DNA of 64,000 bases from Acinetobacter oleivorans DR1 (GTDB lineage Bacteria; Pseudomonadota; Gammaproteobacteria; Pseudomonadales; Moraxellaceae): positions 744,001-808,000 of the forward strand of contig NC_014259.1 in assembly GCF_000196795.1 (NCBI RefSeq), read 5' to 3'. The position numbers were made by a program, and so were the translations under genes. The notes under the pieces were generated by a model that searched no databases, had not been told where the DNA came from, and worked only from the letters and a program-made list of their open reading frames with translations. Shown here in pieces: positions 38,356-47,419 of the stretch; position 1 is the stretch's first letter, and every line of letters begins with the position of its first letter.

Positions 38356-40239
38356 TTAGTCATTTTCCAAGAAAGAACGTAAGTGTTCAGAACGAGAAGG
38401 GTGGCGTAATTTACGCAATGCTTTCGCTTCAATCTGACGAATACGTTCACGTGTTACATCAAACTGCTTACCCACTTCTTCTAGGGTGTGATCGGTTGGC
38501 ATATCAATACCAAAACGCATCTTCAATACTTTTGCTTCACGTTCAGTTAAGTTTTCCAATACTTCGCGTGTTGCTTCTTTTAAGCCTTCTGAAGTCGCAG
38601 CATCAATTGGAGAAGTGATGTTTTGATCCTCAATGAAATCACCAAGATGCGAATCTTCATCATCACCAATAGGTGTTTCCATTGAAATCGGTTCTTTGGC
38701 AATTTTAAGTACCTTACGAACCTTAACTTCGTCCATTTCTAAACGTTCACCTAATTCTTCAGGTGTTGGTTCACGGCCCATTTCTTGTAACAATTGACGA
38801 GATACACGGTTGATCTTGTTAATCGTTTCAATCATATGTACTGGAATACGAATTGTACGAGCCTGATCGGCAATCGAACGGGTAATCGCCTGACGAATCC
38901 ACCAAGTTGCATAAGTCGAGAATTTATAACCACGACGATATTCAAACTTGTCTACAGCTTTCATCAAACCAATGTTCCCTTCTTGAATCAAGTCAAGGAA
39001 CTGTAAACCACGGTTGGTATATTTCTTCGCAATCGAAATTACCAAACGAAGGTTGGCTTCTACCATTTCTTTCTTAGCACGGCGTGCTTTCGCTTCGCCA
39101 ATCGCCATACGCTTAGAAATATCTTTAATTTCAGCAACGCTTAAACTAAGTTCTTTCTCAATATCTGCAATTTTTTGCTGGAATGCTAAAACATCTGGGC
39201 GAACTTTTTCTAAATGCGCCTTGATTTCAGCAGGAGCTTTAGCAATTTGTTCATCTAACCAAGCTGGATTAGATTCTTGCTTAGGGAAAGATGTACGGAA
39301 TTGAGTACGGTCCATACGGCCACGACGTACTGCATAACGCATGATTTCACGTTCATTGGCACGAATTTGTTCATGTGTGCCACGAATCATTTCAGAAATG
39401 ATATCGAATAAACGTGGTGTAAATTTAAACATCATGAACACAGTAGCTAAAGCTTCTAAAGCTTCGTCTGCTTCAGGGCTGTTACGGCCATGTTTCTCAA
39501 TAATACCTTTTGTTTTAGTCCATGCAGATTCAAGTTCATTAAAGCGAATTTTTGCAACTTCAGGGTCTGGACCAGACTCACCTTCAGAATCATCGTCGCT
39601 TTCTGACTCTTCATCTTCTTCGTCATCGTCAAGCTTAACTTCTTTTGCTGGTGTAGCTGGCGCATCATCTTCTTCAAGTTCTGTTTCTTCTTCTAGAACT
39701 TCAGGAATATCTTCGTCAGTTTCCGGGTCAAGATAGCCAGATAAAATATCGGCAAGGCGACGTTCGCCAGTCAAGAAATCATTATATTCTTTTAATACAA
39801 CTTCAACAGCATTTGGCCAGTACGCAATTGAGTTAAGGACATCACGGATTCCTTCTTCAATACGTTTTGCAATGCTGATTTCACCTTCACGGGTTAACAG
39901 TTCAACTGTACCCATTTCACGCATGTACATACGTACAGGATCTGTCGTACGTCCAGGCTCATTTTCAACCGATGCAAGTACGGCAGCAGCTTCTTCTTCA
40001 GCAACTTCATCGGCTGTGTCAGTTGACTCACCGAACATGGTATCGTCAGATTCAGGTGCACGCTCGTGTACAGGAATACCAACGTCTTGAAGCATTTGAA
40101 TAATGTCTTCAATCTGTTCGCTTTCAGTAATCGAGTCCGGCAGATGATCGTTAACCTCAGCGTAAGTTAAGTAACCTTGTTCTTTGCCTCGGCTAATCAG
40201 AGCCGCTACTTGAGAAGTAGGGGAATGCATATCGCTCAT
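38356..40239 (-). CDS. rpoD: RNA polymerase sigma factor RpoD (sigma-70)
   Basis: 627 residues. Regions in order: 1.1 at the N-terminus; 1.2 (RTTDPVRMYMREMGTVELLT); a long acidic non-conserved insert (about residues 175-225, almost all Asp/Glu/Ser); 2 (FLDLIQEGNIGLMKAVDKFEY and YATWWIRQAITRSIADQART); 3; and 4.2 (TLEEVGKQFDVTRERIRQIEAKALRKLR). It directs core polymerase to housekeeping promoters. Complete. No dnaG or rpsU is adjacent, unlike the E. coli macromolecular synthesis operon. Confidence 0.98.
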   Translation of the reverse strand: MSDMHSPTSQVAALISRGKEQGYLTYAEVNDHLPDSITESEQIEDIIQMLQDVGIPVHERAPESDDTMFGESTDTADEVAEEEAAAVLASVENEPGRTTDPVRMYMREMGTVELLTREGEISIAKRIEEGIRDVLNSIAYWPNAVEVVLKEYNDFLTGERRLADILSGYLDPETDEDIPEVLEEETELEEDDAPATPAKEVKLDDDEEDEESESDDDSEGESGPDPEVAKIRFNELESAWTKTKGIIEKHGRNSPEADEALEALATVFMMFKFTPRLFDIISEMIRGTHEQIRANEREIMRYAVRRGRMDRTQFRTSFPKQESNPAWLDEQIAKAPAEIKAHLEKVRPDVLAFQQKIADIEKELSLSVAEIKDISKRMAIGEAKARRAKKEMVEANLRLVISIAKKYTNRGLQFLDLIQEGNIGLMKAVDKFEYRRGYKFSTYATWWIRQAITRSIADQARTIRIPVHMIETINKINRVSRQLLQEMGREPTPEELGERLEMDEVKVRKVLKIAKEPISMETPIGDDEDSHLGDFIEDQNITSPIDAATSEGLKEATREVLENLTEREAKVLKMRFGIDMPTDHTLEEVGKQFDVTRERIRQIEAKALRKLRHPSRSEHLRSFLEND

Positions 40240-40597
40240 CTTTGCTTACTCTTCGTTGAATCTGTGGCAGTGAAAAACCGTGCATGATAGCACAATTTGC
40301 TTGAAATGTTTTGGGTTTGATCGGTAACCGTTAAATAAAAAATATCTTTGAATTCACGTCTGTTTTTTGAATATTGGGCTAAAATCATTTTTTTCAAGCT
40401 TAAATCATCGAAAAGATCATAGAATTTTTTCTTGATCAAAAAAATAGTTGAGTTTTATAAATACACAATTTTTCGGGTGAAAAAAAGTACAAATATGCAG
40501 TTTAATGAAAAAAATATAAATAAAACTTGACATGATTCTGTAAGAGAGATAAATAGCGCCTAGACCCATTCACATTTTTTCATTAGAGGTAGTTTTA
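40240..40597. other. rpoD / small acidic gene intergenic region
   Basis: 358 bases between divergent genes. It holds a near-consensus promoter at 40527-40555 for the plus-strand gene and must hold the rpoD promoter. No gene is supported; a minus-strand frame at 40236-40439 has no ribosome-binding site or family match. Confidence 0.5.
40527..40555 (+). promoter_or_regulatory. Near-consensus sigma-70 promoter
   Basis: -35 TTGACA (40527-40532), 17-base spacer, -10 TAAATA (40550-40555). Transcription would start near 40562, about 36 bases before the small acidic protein gene. Confidence 0.72.
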
Positions 40598-40804
40598 GTG
40601 TCTTCTACAGATTTTGAACTAGATGATAACTACGGTGATGATGATGATGTCGGTTTTGATGAGTCATCAGGCAAAATCACTGCGAAAGAATCATTAGAAA
40701 AACGTAGATTAATTGATGATCTATTGGCTCAACGCCGTTTAGAGCGTGAGTTGAAAGATTTTGATTATGATTTAGACGATGATGATCTTGATGATGAAGA
40801 CTAA
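40598..40804 (+). CDS. Small acidic protein, PA3496-like family
   Basis: 68 residues from a GTG start with GAGGT 7 bases upstream. It has a central conserved helix, ESLEKRRLIDDLLAQRRLEREL, between two strongly acidic low-complexity ends (DDNYGDDDDVGFDE and YDLDDDDLDDED). The central motif resembles the PA3496 family of pseudomonads, called a putative envelope integrity protein; the evidence for that role is thin. It has a strong promoter and is 74 bases upstream of the UPF0149 gene. Confidence 0.82.
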   Translation: MSSTDFELDDNYGDDDDVGFDESSGKITAKESLEKRRLIDDLLAQRRLERELKDFDYDLDDDDLDDED

Positions 40805-40878
40805 TCAAATCTGAATAGGGCATCGTCAGCTTAAATGCTATGCTATCGTGGATTTCTTTTTTATAGTCAGGTAACACA

Positions 40879-41403
40879 ATGAGTGCGTTAGATTTAGACC
40901 AATTAAGTGAATATCTAGATGGAGACCACAATGAGTATGGTCTAGATTTCGCTGCAACTCATGGTTTTCTGTGTGCAATTGCAGTAGGCCCTCAGTTTGA
41001 CCGTTGGTTAGATGAGCTGTTTGATAATAACCATAAAAAGGTTCCTGCTGAAATTATTCAGCAAATCAAGGCGTGGTTAGAGTCAATTCGACAAGACTTA
41101 GCAAATGAGAATGGAATTGTATTTCCATTTGAAATTGAAGAAGCTGATGTTGAATCTAGCTTAGGCGACTGGAGTGTGGGATTTGTTGATGCGATGTTCT
41201 TAAATGAAGAGGCATGGTTTGCCCCTGAACATGAAGAACAATTAATTGATTTAACTTTACCAATGATGGTATTTAGTGGAATTGATGAAGAAGATCCGCA
41301 GATGGAATCTTTCCGTCGTAATGGACAGTTAATGGATGAACTGGCAGAAGAAATTCCAGATAATTTGAATGAATTATATTTGATGTACCATACTCCAAAT
41401 TAA
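40879..41403 (+). CDS. UPF0149 / YecA-YgfB family protein
   Basis: 174 residues, RBS AGGTAA. Family core: SALDLDQLSEYLD, ATHGFLCAIAVGP, WSVGFVDAMFLNEEAW and a final NELYLMYHTPN. The C-terminal SEC-C zinc motif of full YecA is absent, as in YgfB-like members. A YgfB-type protein in Pseudomonas modulates expression of a beta-lactam-related pathway, but no role can be assigned here. A terminator follows. Confidence 0.88.
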   Translation: MSALDLDQLSEYLDGDHNEYGLDFAATHGFLCAIAVGPQFDRWLDELFDNNHKKVPAEIIQQIKAWLESIRQDLANENGIVFPFEIEEADVESSLGDWSVGFVDAMFLNEEAWFAPEHEEQLIDLTLPMMVFSGIDEEDPQMESFRRNGQLMDELAEEIPDNLNELYLMYHTPN

Positions 41404-41425
41404 TTTATTAGAAGAAATAATAAAT

Positions 41426-41450
41426 AACGTCCTTTCTAGGGCGTTTTTTA
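41426..41450 (+). terminator. Terminator of the UPF0149 gene
   Basis: AACGTCC (41426-41432) pairs with GGGCGTT (41439-41445, one wobble) and runs into T residues. Confidence 0.82.
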
Positions 41451-41617
41451 TTACCTGAATTTTTAACAGGTAATTGAGTGTAATAATATTTTTACATTAA
41501 TTTTATTTATATATAATATTTATTGTTATTTTAATGATTATGCTTTTAATAGAGTTTAATTTACCTATCATCATGTATTAGTCCATGATCGATATAAAAA
41601 TCTTTAGTGTTATAACA

Positions 41618-42751
41618 ATGCGATTTAATATGAATATAATTTGTAAAATTAGTGGCTTACTCTCAGTAATATTGCTTACAGCTTGTGGTGGTGAAAATAG
41701 TAACAGTGTTATTGAAGCGAAAATTTCACAATCTAATCAAAATGAAGTTACTTATAAATTAATCTCTGGTACAGCATTTTCAACTTCTGCTTTGAATGGT
41801 GCAAATGTAACAGCAATTTGTAAAGATGGAATCGGTTTTAAAAATACTGTAAATGTTAATACCCAAGGTAAGTGGCAAGGTGAAGTAGACAATAGTAAGT
41901 TTCCTTGTCGTTTACAGGTAAAAGCTAATGGACAAAGCTACTATAGTTATGTTGAGCGTGAGGGTAATGTAAATATTAATCCGCTTACGGATATGGTCGT
42001 TGCGTATGCCAGTAACCAAGTTCCTGCAACGTGGTATCAATCTGGAACCATGGCTACAGAAAAGTTAAATTCTGCAAATTCTGCCTTGGTAACTGAACTT
42101 ATTAAAAAGGGGTACAGTGTTAATAATGATGTGGATCTATTTAATGCTGAGATGAAAGCAAATAGCCCTATTTATCAAGCTATTCAAGAGTTATTGGAAG
42201 CTATTAAGAATAATAGAAATATTAAAGACTATGATGCACTATTAATGTTAATTAAAGATGGAAATTTATCTCAATTACCTAAGAAAGTTGATATTTTGAA
42301 TAACTCAATACCAATGATTTTTAATTTTAATACGAATGCCTGTCAAATACTTCCTGCATTAGAGAATATGCAGCAATACAATAAATGTTCAGATAAGGTT
42401 ATTAATAATTTCATTGAAAGTAATTTGGTGGCTGCCGACTCAGATGAAAAGTGTGTTTTGGTAAAACAAGGTAATAAAGTGAGTTTAACCAAAGGGAATC
42501 AAACAGTATCAGCATTATTGGATCAAGAACAAGAAGATGGAATGAGCTTTACTTTTGATGAGGGTGAGTTAGATATTGTAGATATTGTAATTAATACAGG
42601 ACCTTATACAGATATTAATACCTATAGTCAGATTGGATTAGACTTTTCTAATGATGGGAAGTTAAGAGCTGTTGTTGGGAAATCTCCAACTGTTGCACCA
42701 ATGAATTGTGTAAGTATGGAGTTTAAGAAAATTATGGAGCAGTATAAATAA
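41618..42751 (+). CDS. Putative lipoprotein of unknown function
   Basis: About 377 residues if it starts at ATG 41618; ATGs at 41585 and 41630 are also in frame and none has a clear ribosome-binding site. Lipoprotein signal with lipobox LLTACGG. Residues ~40-120 look like a beta-sandwich (GTAFSTSALNGANVTAICKDG, GKWQGEVDNSKFPCRLQVKAN), similar to carboxypeptidase-regulatory-like domains. Then comes INPLTDMVVAYAS, a motif often seen in large Acinetobacter lipoproteins, and a helical part. Not recognised as a named family. AT-rich codon use and the poor ribosome-binding site suggest an accessory gene. Confidence 0.75.
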   Translation: MRFNMNIICKISGLLSVILLTACGGENSNSVIEAKISQSNQNEVTYKLISGTAFSTSALNGANVTAICKDGIGFKNTVNVNTQGKWQGEVDNSKFPCRLQVKANGQSYYSYVEREGNVNINPLTDMVVAYASNQVPATWYQSGTMATEKLNSANSALVTELIKKGYSVNNDVDLFNAEMKANSPIYQAIQELLEAIKNNRNIKDYDALLMLIKDGNLSQLPKKVDILNNSIPMIFNFNTNACQILPALENMQQYNKCSDKVINNFIESNLVAADSDEKCVLVKQGNKVSLTKGNQTVSALLDQEQEDGMSFTFDEGELDIVDIVINTGPYTDINTYSQIGLDFSNDGKLRAVVGKSPTVAPMNCVSMEFKKIMEQYK

Positions 42752-42780
42752 TATTGATTTTTAATAGATTCATTAGGTGG

Positions 42781-42808
42781 AAGAGGAGGATCATTTGATC
42801 CTCCTCTT
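42781..42808. terminator. Bidirectional terminator
   Basis: Perfect 13-bp inverted repeat AAGAGGAGGATCA/TGATCCTCCTCTT with TTTT after it. It lies between the convergent lipoprotein gene and trhO. Confidence 0.85.
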
Positions 42809-42812
42809 TTTA

Positions 42813-43745
42813 TTACAAGCGTTTACGCTTTGCAGCTGCAATTTGCGACTGGCGCATACGGAAACCAGCTTTTTGTTTTTCAGTTGTCTTGTCGATGCAA
42901 TACACACATGAAACACCATGTTCATAACTCGTTAAAGCTGACTCTTCAGGAGTTAATGGCCAACCACAAGCATGACATTTAATATTTACGCCTTCCTCAA
43001 CGCCATGAGTTACAGCAGTACGTCCGTCAAATACGAAACATTCGCCTTCCCATAAACTTTCATCAGCAGGGGTTTCTTCTAGGTATTTAAGGATACCGCC
43101 TTTGAGATGGTAAACCTCTTGGAAGCCTTCTTGAAGAAGTAAAGATGTTGATTTTTCACAGCGAATACCGCCTGTGCAGAACATCGCAATTTTTTTATCT
43201 TTATGTTGCTCTAGCTCTTTTTTGACATATTCTGGGAACTCACGGAATGTCTCAGTTTTCGGGTCGATTGCACCTTTGAAAGTACCCGCCTTATATTCAT
43301 AATCATTACGCGTATCGATTAAAATTACATCATCACGTGCAATTAAATCATTCCATTCTTTTGGATCAAGGTAGTGGCCCACTAGGTCGCGGGGTTTAAC
43401 CTCAACACCTAAAGTCACAATCTCTTCTTTAAGTTTAATTTTCATTTTACGGAAAGGTTTGTCAGAACTATGGGATTCTTTGTATTCCATAGAAGTAAAA
43501 CCTTCATTAAGCAAAAATTGATAGAGACTATCAATTGCTACACGATCGCCCGCAACAGTACCATTAATTCCTTCACCTGCTACAATCAGAGTTCCACAAA
43601 GGTTAATTGTTTTCACTAAGTCTAATAGACGTTGCTGAAGATCTGCAGGATCTTGAACTTCTTTAAATTGATATAGTGCTGCAACAACCCAACCCGCGGT
43701 CGCTTGCTGTTCTACAGGTGCAAGCTGTTCTACAGTAGCGTTCAT
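42813..43745 (-). CDS. trhO: Oxygen-dependent tRNA uridine(34) hydroxylase TrhO (rhodanese-like)
   Basis: 310 residues from ATG 43745 (MNATVEQLAP, GGAG upstream); a TTG four codons earlier overlaps the Shine-Dalgarno. The N-terminal acylphosphatase-like part is followed by the rhodanese domain with DTRNDYEYKAGTFKGAID and the catalytic loop MFCTGGIRCEKS. A C-terminal Cys cluster (CHACGWPLTPEE, CVYCIDK) is zinc-binding-like. TrhO (YceA) makes 5-hydroxyuridine at the wobble position of certain tRNAs using oxygen. Full length. Confidence 0.93.
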   Translation of the reverse strand: MNATVEQLAPVEQQATAGWVVAALYQFKEVQDPADLQQRLLDLVKTINLCGTLIVAGEGINGTVAGDRVAIDSLYQFLLNEGFTSMEYKESHSSDKPFRKMKIKLKEEIVTLGVEVKPRDLVGHYLDPKEWNDLIARDDVILIDTRNDYEYKAGTFKGAIDPKTETFREFPEYVKKELEQHKDKKIAMFCTGGIRCEKSTSLLLQEGFQEVYHLKGGILKYLEETPADESLWEGECFVFDGRTAVTHGVEEGVNIKCHACGWPLTPEESALTSYEHGVSCVYCIDKTTEKQKAGFRMRQSQIAAAKRKRL

Positions 43746-43856
43746 GGAAAACTCCAAATGTATTAAGATATAAATTTAAGGCGCATATTTTAGCGCGAAA
43801 ATGTGTAATAAGCGAGAAAACCATAAAAAGTATATGGTTTATTTAAGGAGTTTGTT

Positions 43857-44342
43857 TTGAGTAATGATCATCGAATGCTCTCTCTCACCCCATGTGCAGG
43901 GCGTTGTTCAACAGTTTTTGGTGATCAGGTGTGCCGTGGTTGTCGCCGTTTTAACCATGAAGTGATTCAATGGAATACTTATACAGCAGAGCAACGCTTG
44001 GCTGTGTGGAAGCGCTTAGATGATCAGTTGAATCAAATCCTAGTACCTATGTTGCCTCATGCGAACTTGCAGCATGTAGAGGGATTTATTTTAAGTAAGC
44101 GTGTTCGGTTGATGGAAGGGGCGAGTAAAGGTCGCAAGCTTTATCATGCTTTGAAAATATGTGAAAAAAATAAGCATCTGGCAACAGAAAGTGGTTTGGG
44201 TATTTCAGAACCTCAAGTCAAAACAATATGGGTTGAATTTGAAAGACGTGTTCTAGCTTTGGCTAAAGCGAGTTATGAATTGGCTTGGTTGAGGGCTGAT
44301 GGAATTAGTCATCATTTATTAAGTGTGTTTGATGAAGAATAA
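43857..44342 (+). CDS. DUF1289 domain protein
   Basis: 161 residues from a TTG start, chosen because AAGGAG is ideally spaced (6 bases) before it. Family core at residues ~8-55: LTPCAGRCSTVFGDQVCRGC, then RRFNHEVIQWNTYTAEQR. The three cysteines could bind a metal. The remainder is helical and specific to this lineage. Function unknown; the family is sometimes called an Fe-S-like small protein, without proof. Confidence 0.85.
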   Translation: MSNDHRMLSLTPCAGRCSTVFGDQVCRGCRRFNHEVIQWNTYTAEQRLAVWKRLDDQLNQILVPMLPHANLQHVEGFILSKRVRLMEGASKGRKLYHALKICEKNKHLATESGLGISEPQVKTIWVEFERRVLALAKASYELAWLRADGISHHLLSVFDEE

Positions 44343-44372
44343 GTTTTTAAATTGAATTGAAAATACCCCAAT

Positions 44373-44400
44373 AAAAAAGCTGCCAGAAGACAGCTTTTTT
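44373..44400. terminator. Bidirectional terminator between DUF1289 gene and gltA
   Basis: AAAAAAGCTG (44373-44382) pairs with CAGCTTTTTT (44391-44400), serving both convergent genes. Confidence 0.85.
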
Positions 44401-44423
44401 ATCATTAATTGTTCTTTCGAATA

Positions 44424-45698
44424 TTAACGTTTGATGTCGCGCTGAGTTGGGCCAGTGTAAAGCTGACGAGGACGACCGATTTTGTATGGTGCGCTGTGCA
44501 TTTCTAACCAGTGGCTGATCCAACCTACTGTACGTGCAAGAGCAAAGATTACTGTAAACATTTCTGTTGGGATACCAATCGCTTTAAGGATGATACCTGA
44601 GTAGAAGTCTACGTTAGGGTAAAGTTTACGTTCAACAAAGTACGGGTCGTTCAATGCAATACGTTCAAGTTCCATAGCAAGCGCTAATTGAGGATCATTG
44701 ATATTTAATGCTTCAAGAACTTCGTCACAAGTTTGTTTCATGACTTTAGCACGTGGGTCGAAGTTTTTGTACACACGGTGACCGAAGCCCATGAGTTTAA
44801 CTTCTTTACGTTTTACTTTTTCCATGAACTCAGCAACGTTTTCTACACTGCCGATTTCATCAAGCATCTTAAGAACAGCTTCGTTTGCACCACCGTGAGC
44901 AGGTCCCCAAAGCGCAGAAATACCTGAAGAGATACATGCGTATGGGTTTGCACCAGTAGAACCAGCAAGACGTACTGTAGATGTCGAAGCATTTTGTTCG
45001 TGATCAGCGTGAAGCGTGAAGATACGATCCATTGCACGAGCAAGAACAGGATTTACTTTGTAATCACGGTCAGCAGGAGTAGCAAACATCATGTGTAAGA
45101 AGTTTTCCGCGTAATTTAAGTCATTACGTGGATAGATGAATGGTTGACCTACTGTGTATTTGTAACTCCAAGCAGCAAGCGTTGGAATTTTTGCAATTAG
45201 ACGAATCGCAGTGATTTCACGGTGATTGATGTCTTCAATGTCAAGGTTGTTGTGATAGAACGCAGATAATGCACCAACAACACCAACCATGATTGCCATA
45301 GGATGAGCATCACGACGGAAACCATTGAAGAAACGGCTAACTTGGTCGTGAACCATAGTGTGAGCACGAACTTTGGCATCAAATTCTGTTTTTTGTTCAG
45401 CAGTTGGGAGCTCGCCATTTAATAATAAATAACAAGTTTCAAGATAGTCTGCTTGAGTTGCTAACTGGTCGATTGGGTAACCGCGGTGTAATAAAATACC
45501 TTTGTCACCATCAATGAACGTAATTTTAGACTCGCATGCAGCTGTCGCCATAAAACCAGGATCGAAAGTAAAATGACCTTCTTTCAATATGCTGCTGACA
45601 TCAATTACATCTGGACCTAAAGTGCCACTGTAGATTGGTAAACCAATTTCTTTGCCATCAAGATGTAATACGGCTTTTTTGCCATTTGCTTCAGACAT
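44424..45698 (-). CDS. gltA: Citrate synthase (type II, hexameric)
   Basis: 424 residues, GGAG before the ATG. Contains the N-terminal beta domain found in NADH-regulated gram-negative enzymes. Catalytic His and Asp lie in WGPAHGGANEAVLKM, GFGHRVYKNFDPRA and the later VDFYSGIIL region. It condenses acetyl-CoA and oxaloacetate, the entry step of the TCA cycle. It faces away from the sdh-suc genes, divergent over 951 bases, as in many gammaproteobacteria. Confidence 0.97.
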   Translation of the reverse strand: MSEANGKKAVLHLDGKEIGLPIYSGTLGPDVIDVSSILKEGHFTFDPGFMATAACESKITFIDGDKGILLHRGYPIDQLATQADYLETCYLLLNGELPTAEQKTEFDAKVRAHTMVHDQVSRFFNGFRRDAHPMAIMVGVVGALSAFYHNNLDIEDINHREITAIRLIAKIPTLAAWSYKYTVGQPFIYPRNDLNYAENFLHMMFATPADRDYKVNPVLARAMDRIFTLHADHEQNASTSTVRLAGSTGANPYACISSGISALWGPAHGGANEAVLKMLDEIGSVENVAEFMEKVKRKEVKLMGFGHRVYKNFDPRAKVMKQTCDEVLEALNINDPQLALAMELERIALNDPYFVERKLYPNVDFYSGIILKAIGIPTEMFTVIFALARTVGWISHWLEMHSAPYKIGRPRQLYTGPTQRDIKR

Positions 45699-45788
45699 TC
45701 AATAGATCTCCTGTCCTGGTGAATGTTGATCTGACTCGAAATCCTAATGTTCTCATGTGCGAATCAGACGGTGTCAAAATTTGCTATA

Positions 45789-45816
45789 AGATTAGTGAGT
45801 ACTGAAATTTTGTCAA
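45789..45816 (-). promoter_or_regulatory. Candidate gltA promoter
   Basis: Minus strand -35 TTGACA (45816-45811), 16-base spacer, -10 TAATCT (45794-45789). The -10 is weak, compatible with regulated expression. Confidence 0.45.
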
Positions 45817-46509
45817 TTATACTTATGGATAAAAAATAACGTTCTCACAGAGAGTTAGTCATCAAGACCCGAGCAAAAAAGTCAGTAAAATCACTGCATC
45901 GGGATGGTATAATAAGTCAATTCAACAACAACGTGCAGAAAAAAAATGAAGTATCAGTACAATTGTAAGCAAATTTTTAAATTAAGATTGGGAGTGGTAA
46001 GTCGGTAGAAAATGCCAATCCAATTAAAAAAATCATAAAACTCATGGTGTAATTTAAAATTGCTAATCAAAAAAAACTCTATTTTTATTTAGTTGTAACA
46101 AAGAATGTTGATGTTTTTTTAAGTTTAATTGTATAAAAAATAGCTAATTGAACAGCTTTAAAATAATTAAAAATTTTATTTTCAATAAAAATTGCTTTCT
46201 CAAATGTATTTTAGATTGACTGATTTGTATTGAATCGAACTAACTTCACTTAGTTGAATTGTAGCTTTTATTGAAAATATGACCAGTTACTAACATTTTT
46301 CTATTTATATGATGAATTTATGACTTTATCTTTAGTCTAAAGTTTGCTTATTTAAAAGAAATTGCAGAAAAAATGAAATTAAATAAAAAGTTATTTTAAA
46401 CAATAACATGATGGAACTCTGCATGCCATTTTAACAGGGTTAATAGGGTGATATCATTGTTAATGATTCTTATTTAATTGTTTTTTGCTTAAATGGGAAA
46501 GTGGATTGT

Positions 46510-46538
46510 TTGTATTTTGATACTTCGCGTTTTATAAT
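46510..46538 (+). promoter_or_regulatory. Sigma-70 promoter of sdhCDAB
   Basis: -35 TTGTAT (46510-46515), 17-base spacer, -10 TATAAT (46533-46538). Predicted start near 46545, giving a ~105-base leader. Confidence 0.62.
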
Positions 46539-46554
46539 TCAGTGTCGTTTATAG

Positions 46555-46629
46555 GTTAGGCATGAGCTGTGCTTGCCTAACAATGCCAGCTTTCCTTGGA
46601 ATTAATTCAACAAACTCCGGTCGGAGTTT
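46555..46629 (+). promoter_or_regulatory. Two hairpins in the sdhC leader
   Basis: First stem GTTAGGCA (46555-46562)/TGCCTAAC (46574-46581) with an 11-base loop. Second stem AAACTCC (46612-46618)/GGAGTTT (46623-46629) with loop GGTC. Neither is followed by a T-tract, so they are not terminators. The second lies ~20 bases before the start codon and hides a GGAG. Post-transcriptional control (sRNA or protein) is possible; no known riboswitch is recognised. Confidence 0.5.
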
Positions 46630-46649
46630 CTACCTACAGGATGCCCGCT

Positions 46650-47042
46650 GTGAAAAGCAACAGACCTGTCAATTTGTCCATGGGTCAGGTGTTAGCGGTA
46701 AATTTACGCTCACCCGTGGCTATTGCATCAATTTTACACCGTTTATCAGGTGTCATCGTTTTCTTATTAGTACCAGTTCTATTATGGATTTTAGATAAAT
46801 CATTATCTTCACCAGAAGGATTTGACTACGTTAAAAATGTCGTGTTTGGAAATATCCTTGTACGTTTTATCGTTTGGGTATTTGTAGCCGGCTTGTTATT
46901 CCACTTTATTGCTGGAGTAAAGCACTTACTTGCAGATTTAGGTTTTGCTGAAGAACTGCAAAGTGGTCGTATAGCAGCGACAATTTCATTGATCTTATCT
47001 GTGGTAGCTATTATCGCAGCCTTTATATGGATTATGTTCTAA
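46650..47042 (+). CDS. sdhC: Succinate dehydrogenase cytochrome b556 subunit SdhC
   Basis: 130 residues from GTG 46650, placed 8 bases after AGGA. An ATG at 46641 overlaps the Shine-Dalgarno and is less likely. Family pattern: RPVNLSMGQVL, SPVAIASILHRLSGV, three membrane helices and FHFIAGVKHLLADLG with the haem/quinone-site histidines. It anchors SdhAB to the inner membrane and binds ubiquinone. Its stop overlaps the sdhD start (TAATG). Confidence 0.93.
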   Translation: MKSNRPVNLSMGQVLAVNLRSPVAIASILHRLSGVIVFLLVPVLLWILDKSLSSPEGFDYVKNVVFGNILVRFIVWVFVAGLLFHFIAGVKHLLADLGFAEELQSGRIAATISLILSVVAIIAAFIWIMF

Positions 47043-47407
47043 TGAAAAGTGCTACAGGTTTAACTGGTTCAGGTTCTCGTGATTGGTTTATCCAGCGTGT
47101 AAGTGCGGTTGTACTTGCAGCCTATACTGTTGTTCTTTTGGGTTGGATTCTCTGCAAAGGTGGATTTGACTATCAACAATGGGCTGGTTTCATGATGACA
47201 TTACCAATGAAGATTTTCTCTTTATTGGCAATTTTATCGCTTATCGCACACGCATGGATTGGTATGTGGCAAGTTTTTACTGACTATGTCACTACTCGTC
47301 AAATGGGTCCTTCAGCGAAAGGTTTACGCCTTGTACTGACGACGGCTGTCATTATTGCAGTGTTTGTGTACGCAATCTGGGGTATCCAGATTTTCTGGGC
47401 GAATTGA
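47042..47407 (+). CDS. sdhD: Succinate dehydrogenase membrane anchor SdhD
   Basis: 121 residues from the ATG overlapping the sdhC stop by one base. N-terminal TGSGSRDWFIQRVSAVVLAAY, three membrane helices, and HAWIGMWQVFTDYV with the His/Asp/Tyr found near haem b and quinone. Pairs with SdhC. sdhA follows 12 bases later. Confidence 0.93.
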   Translation: MKSATGLTGSGSRDWFIQRVSAVVLAAYTVVLLGWILCKGGFDYQQWAGFMMTLPMKIFSLLAILSLIAHAWIGMWQVFTDYVTTRQMGPSAKGLRLVLTTAVIIAVFVYAIWGIQIFWAN

Positions 47408-47419
47408 TAGGAAGACATC

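Larger units (their letters stand above)
45699..46649. other. Long AT-rich gltA / sdhC intergenic region
   Basis: 951 bases between divergent start codons. It holds the gltA promoter at the left (45789-45816) and the sdh promoter and leader hairpins at the right (46510-46629). Between ~45830 and 46500 it is very AT-rich with no supported gene, tRNA or terminator. It may carry binding sites for global regulators of the TCA cycle. Confidence 0.5.

Noticed and set aside
39341..39736. Serine-rich plus-strand frame of 131 codons opposite rpoD.
   Set aside because: It is the antisense reading of the Asp/Glu-rich insert of sigma-70.
40236..40439. 67-codon minus-strand frame upstream of rpoD.
   Set aside because: No ribosome-binding site and overlaps the rpoD start; this region more likely holds the rpoD promoter.
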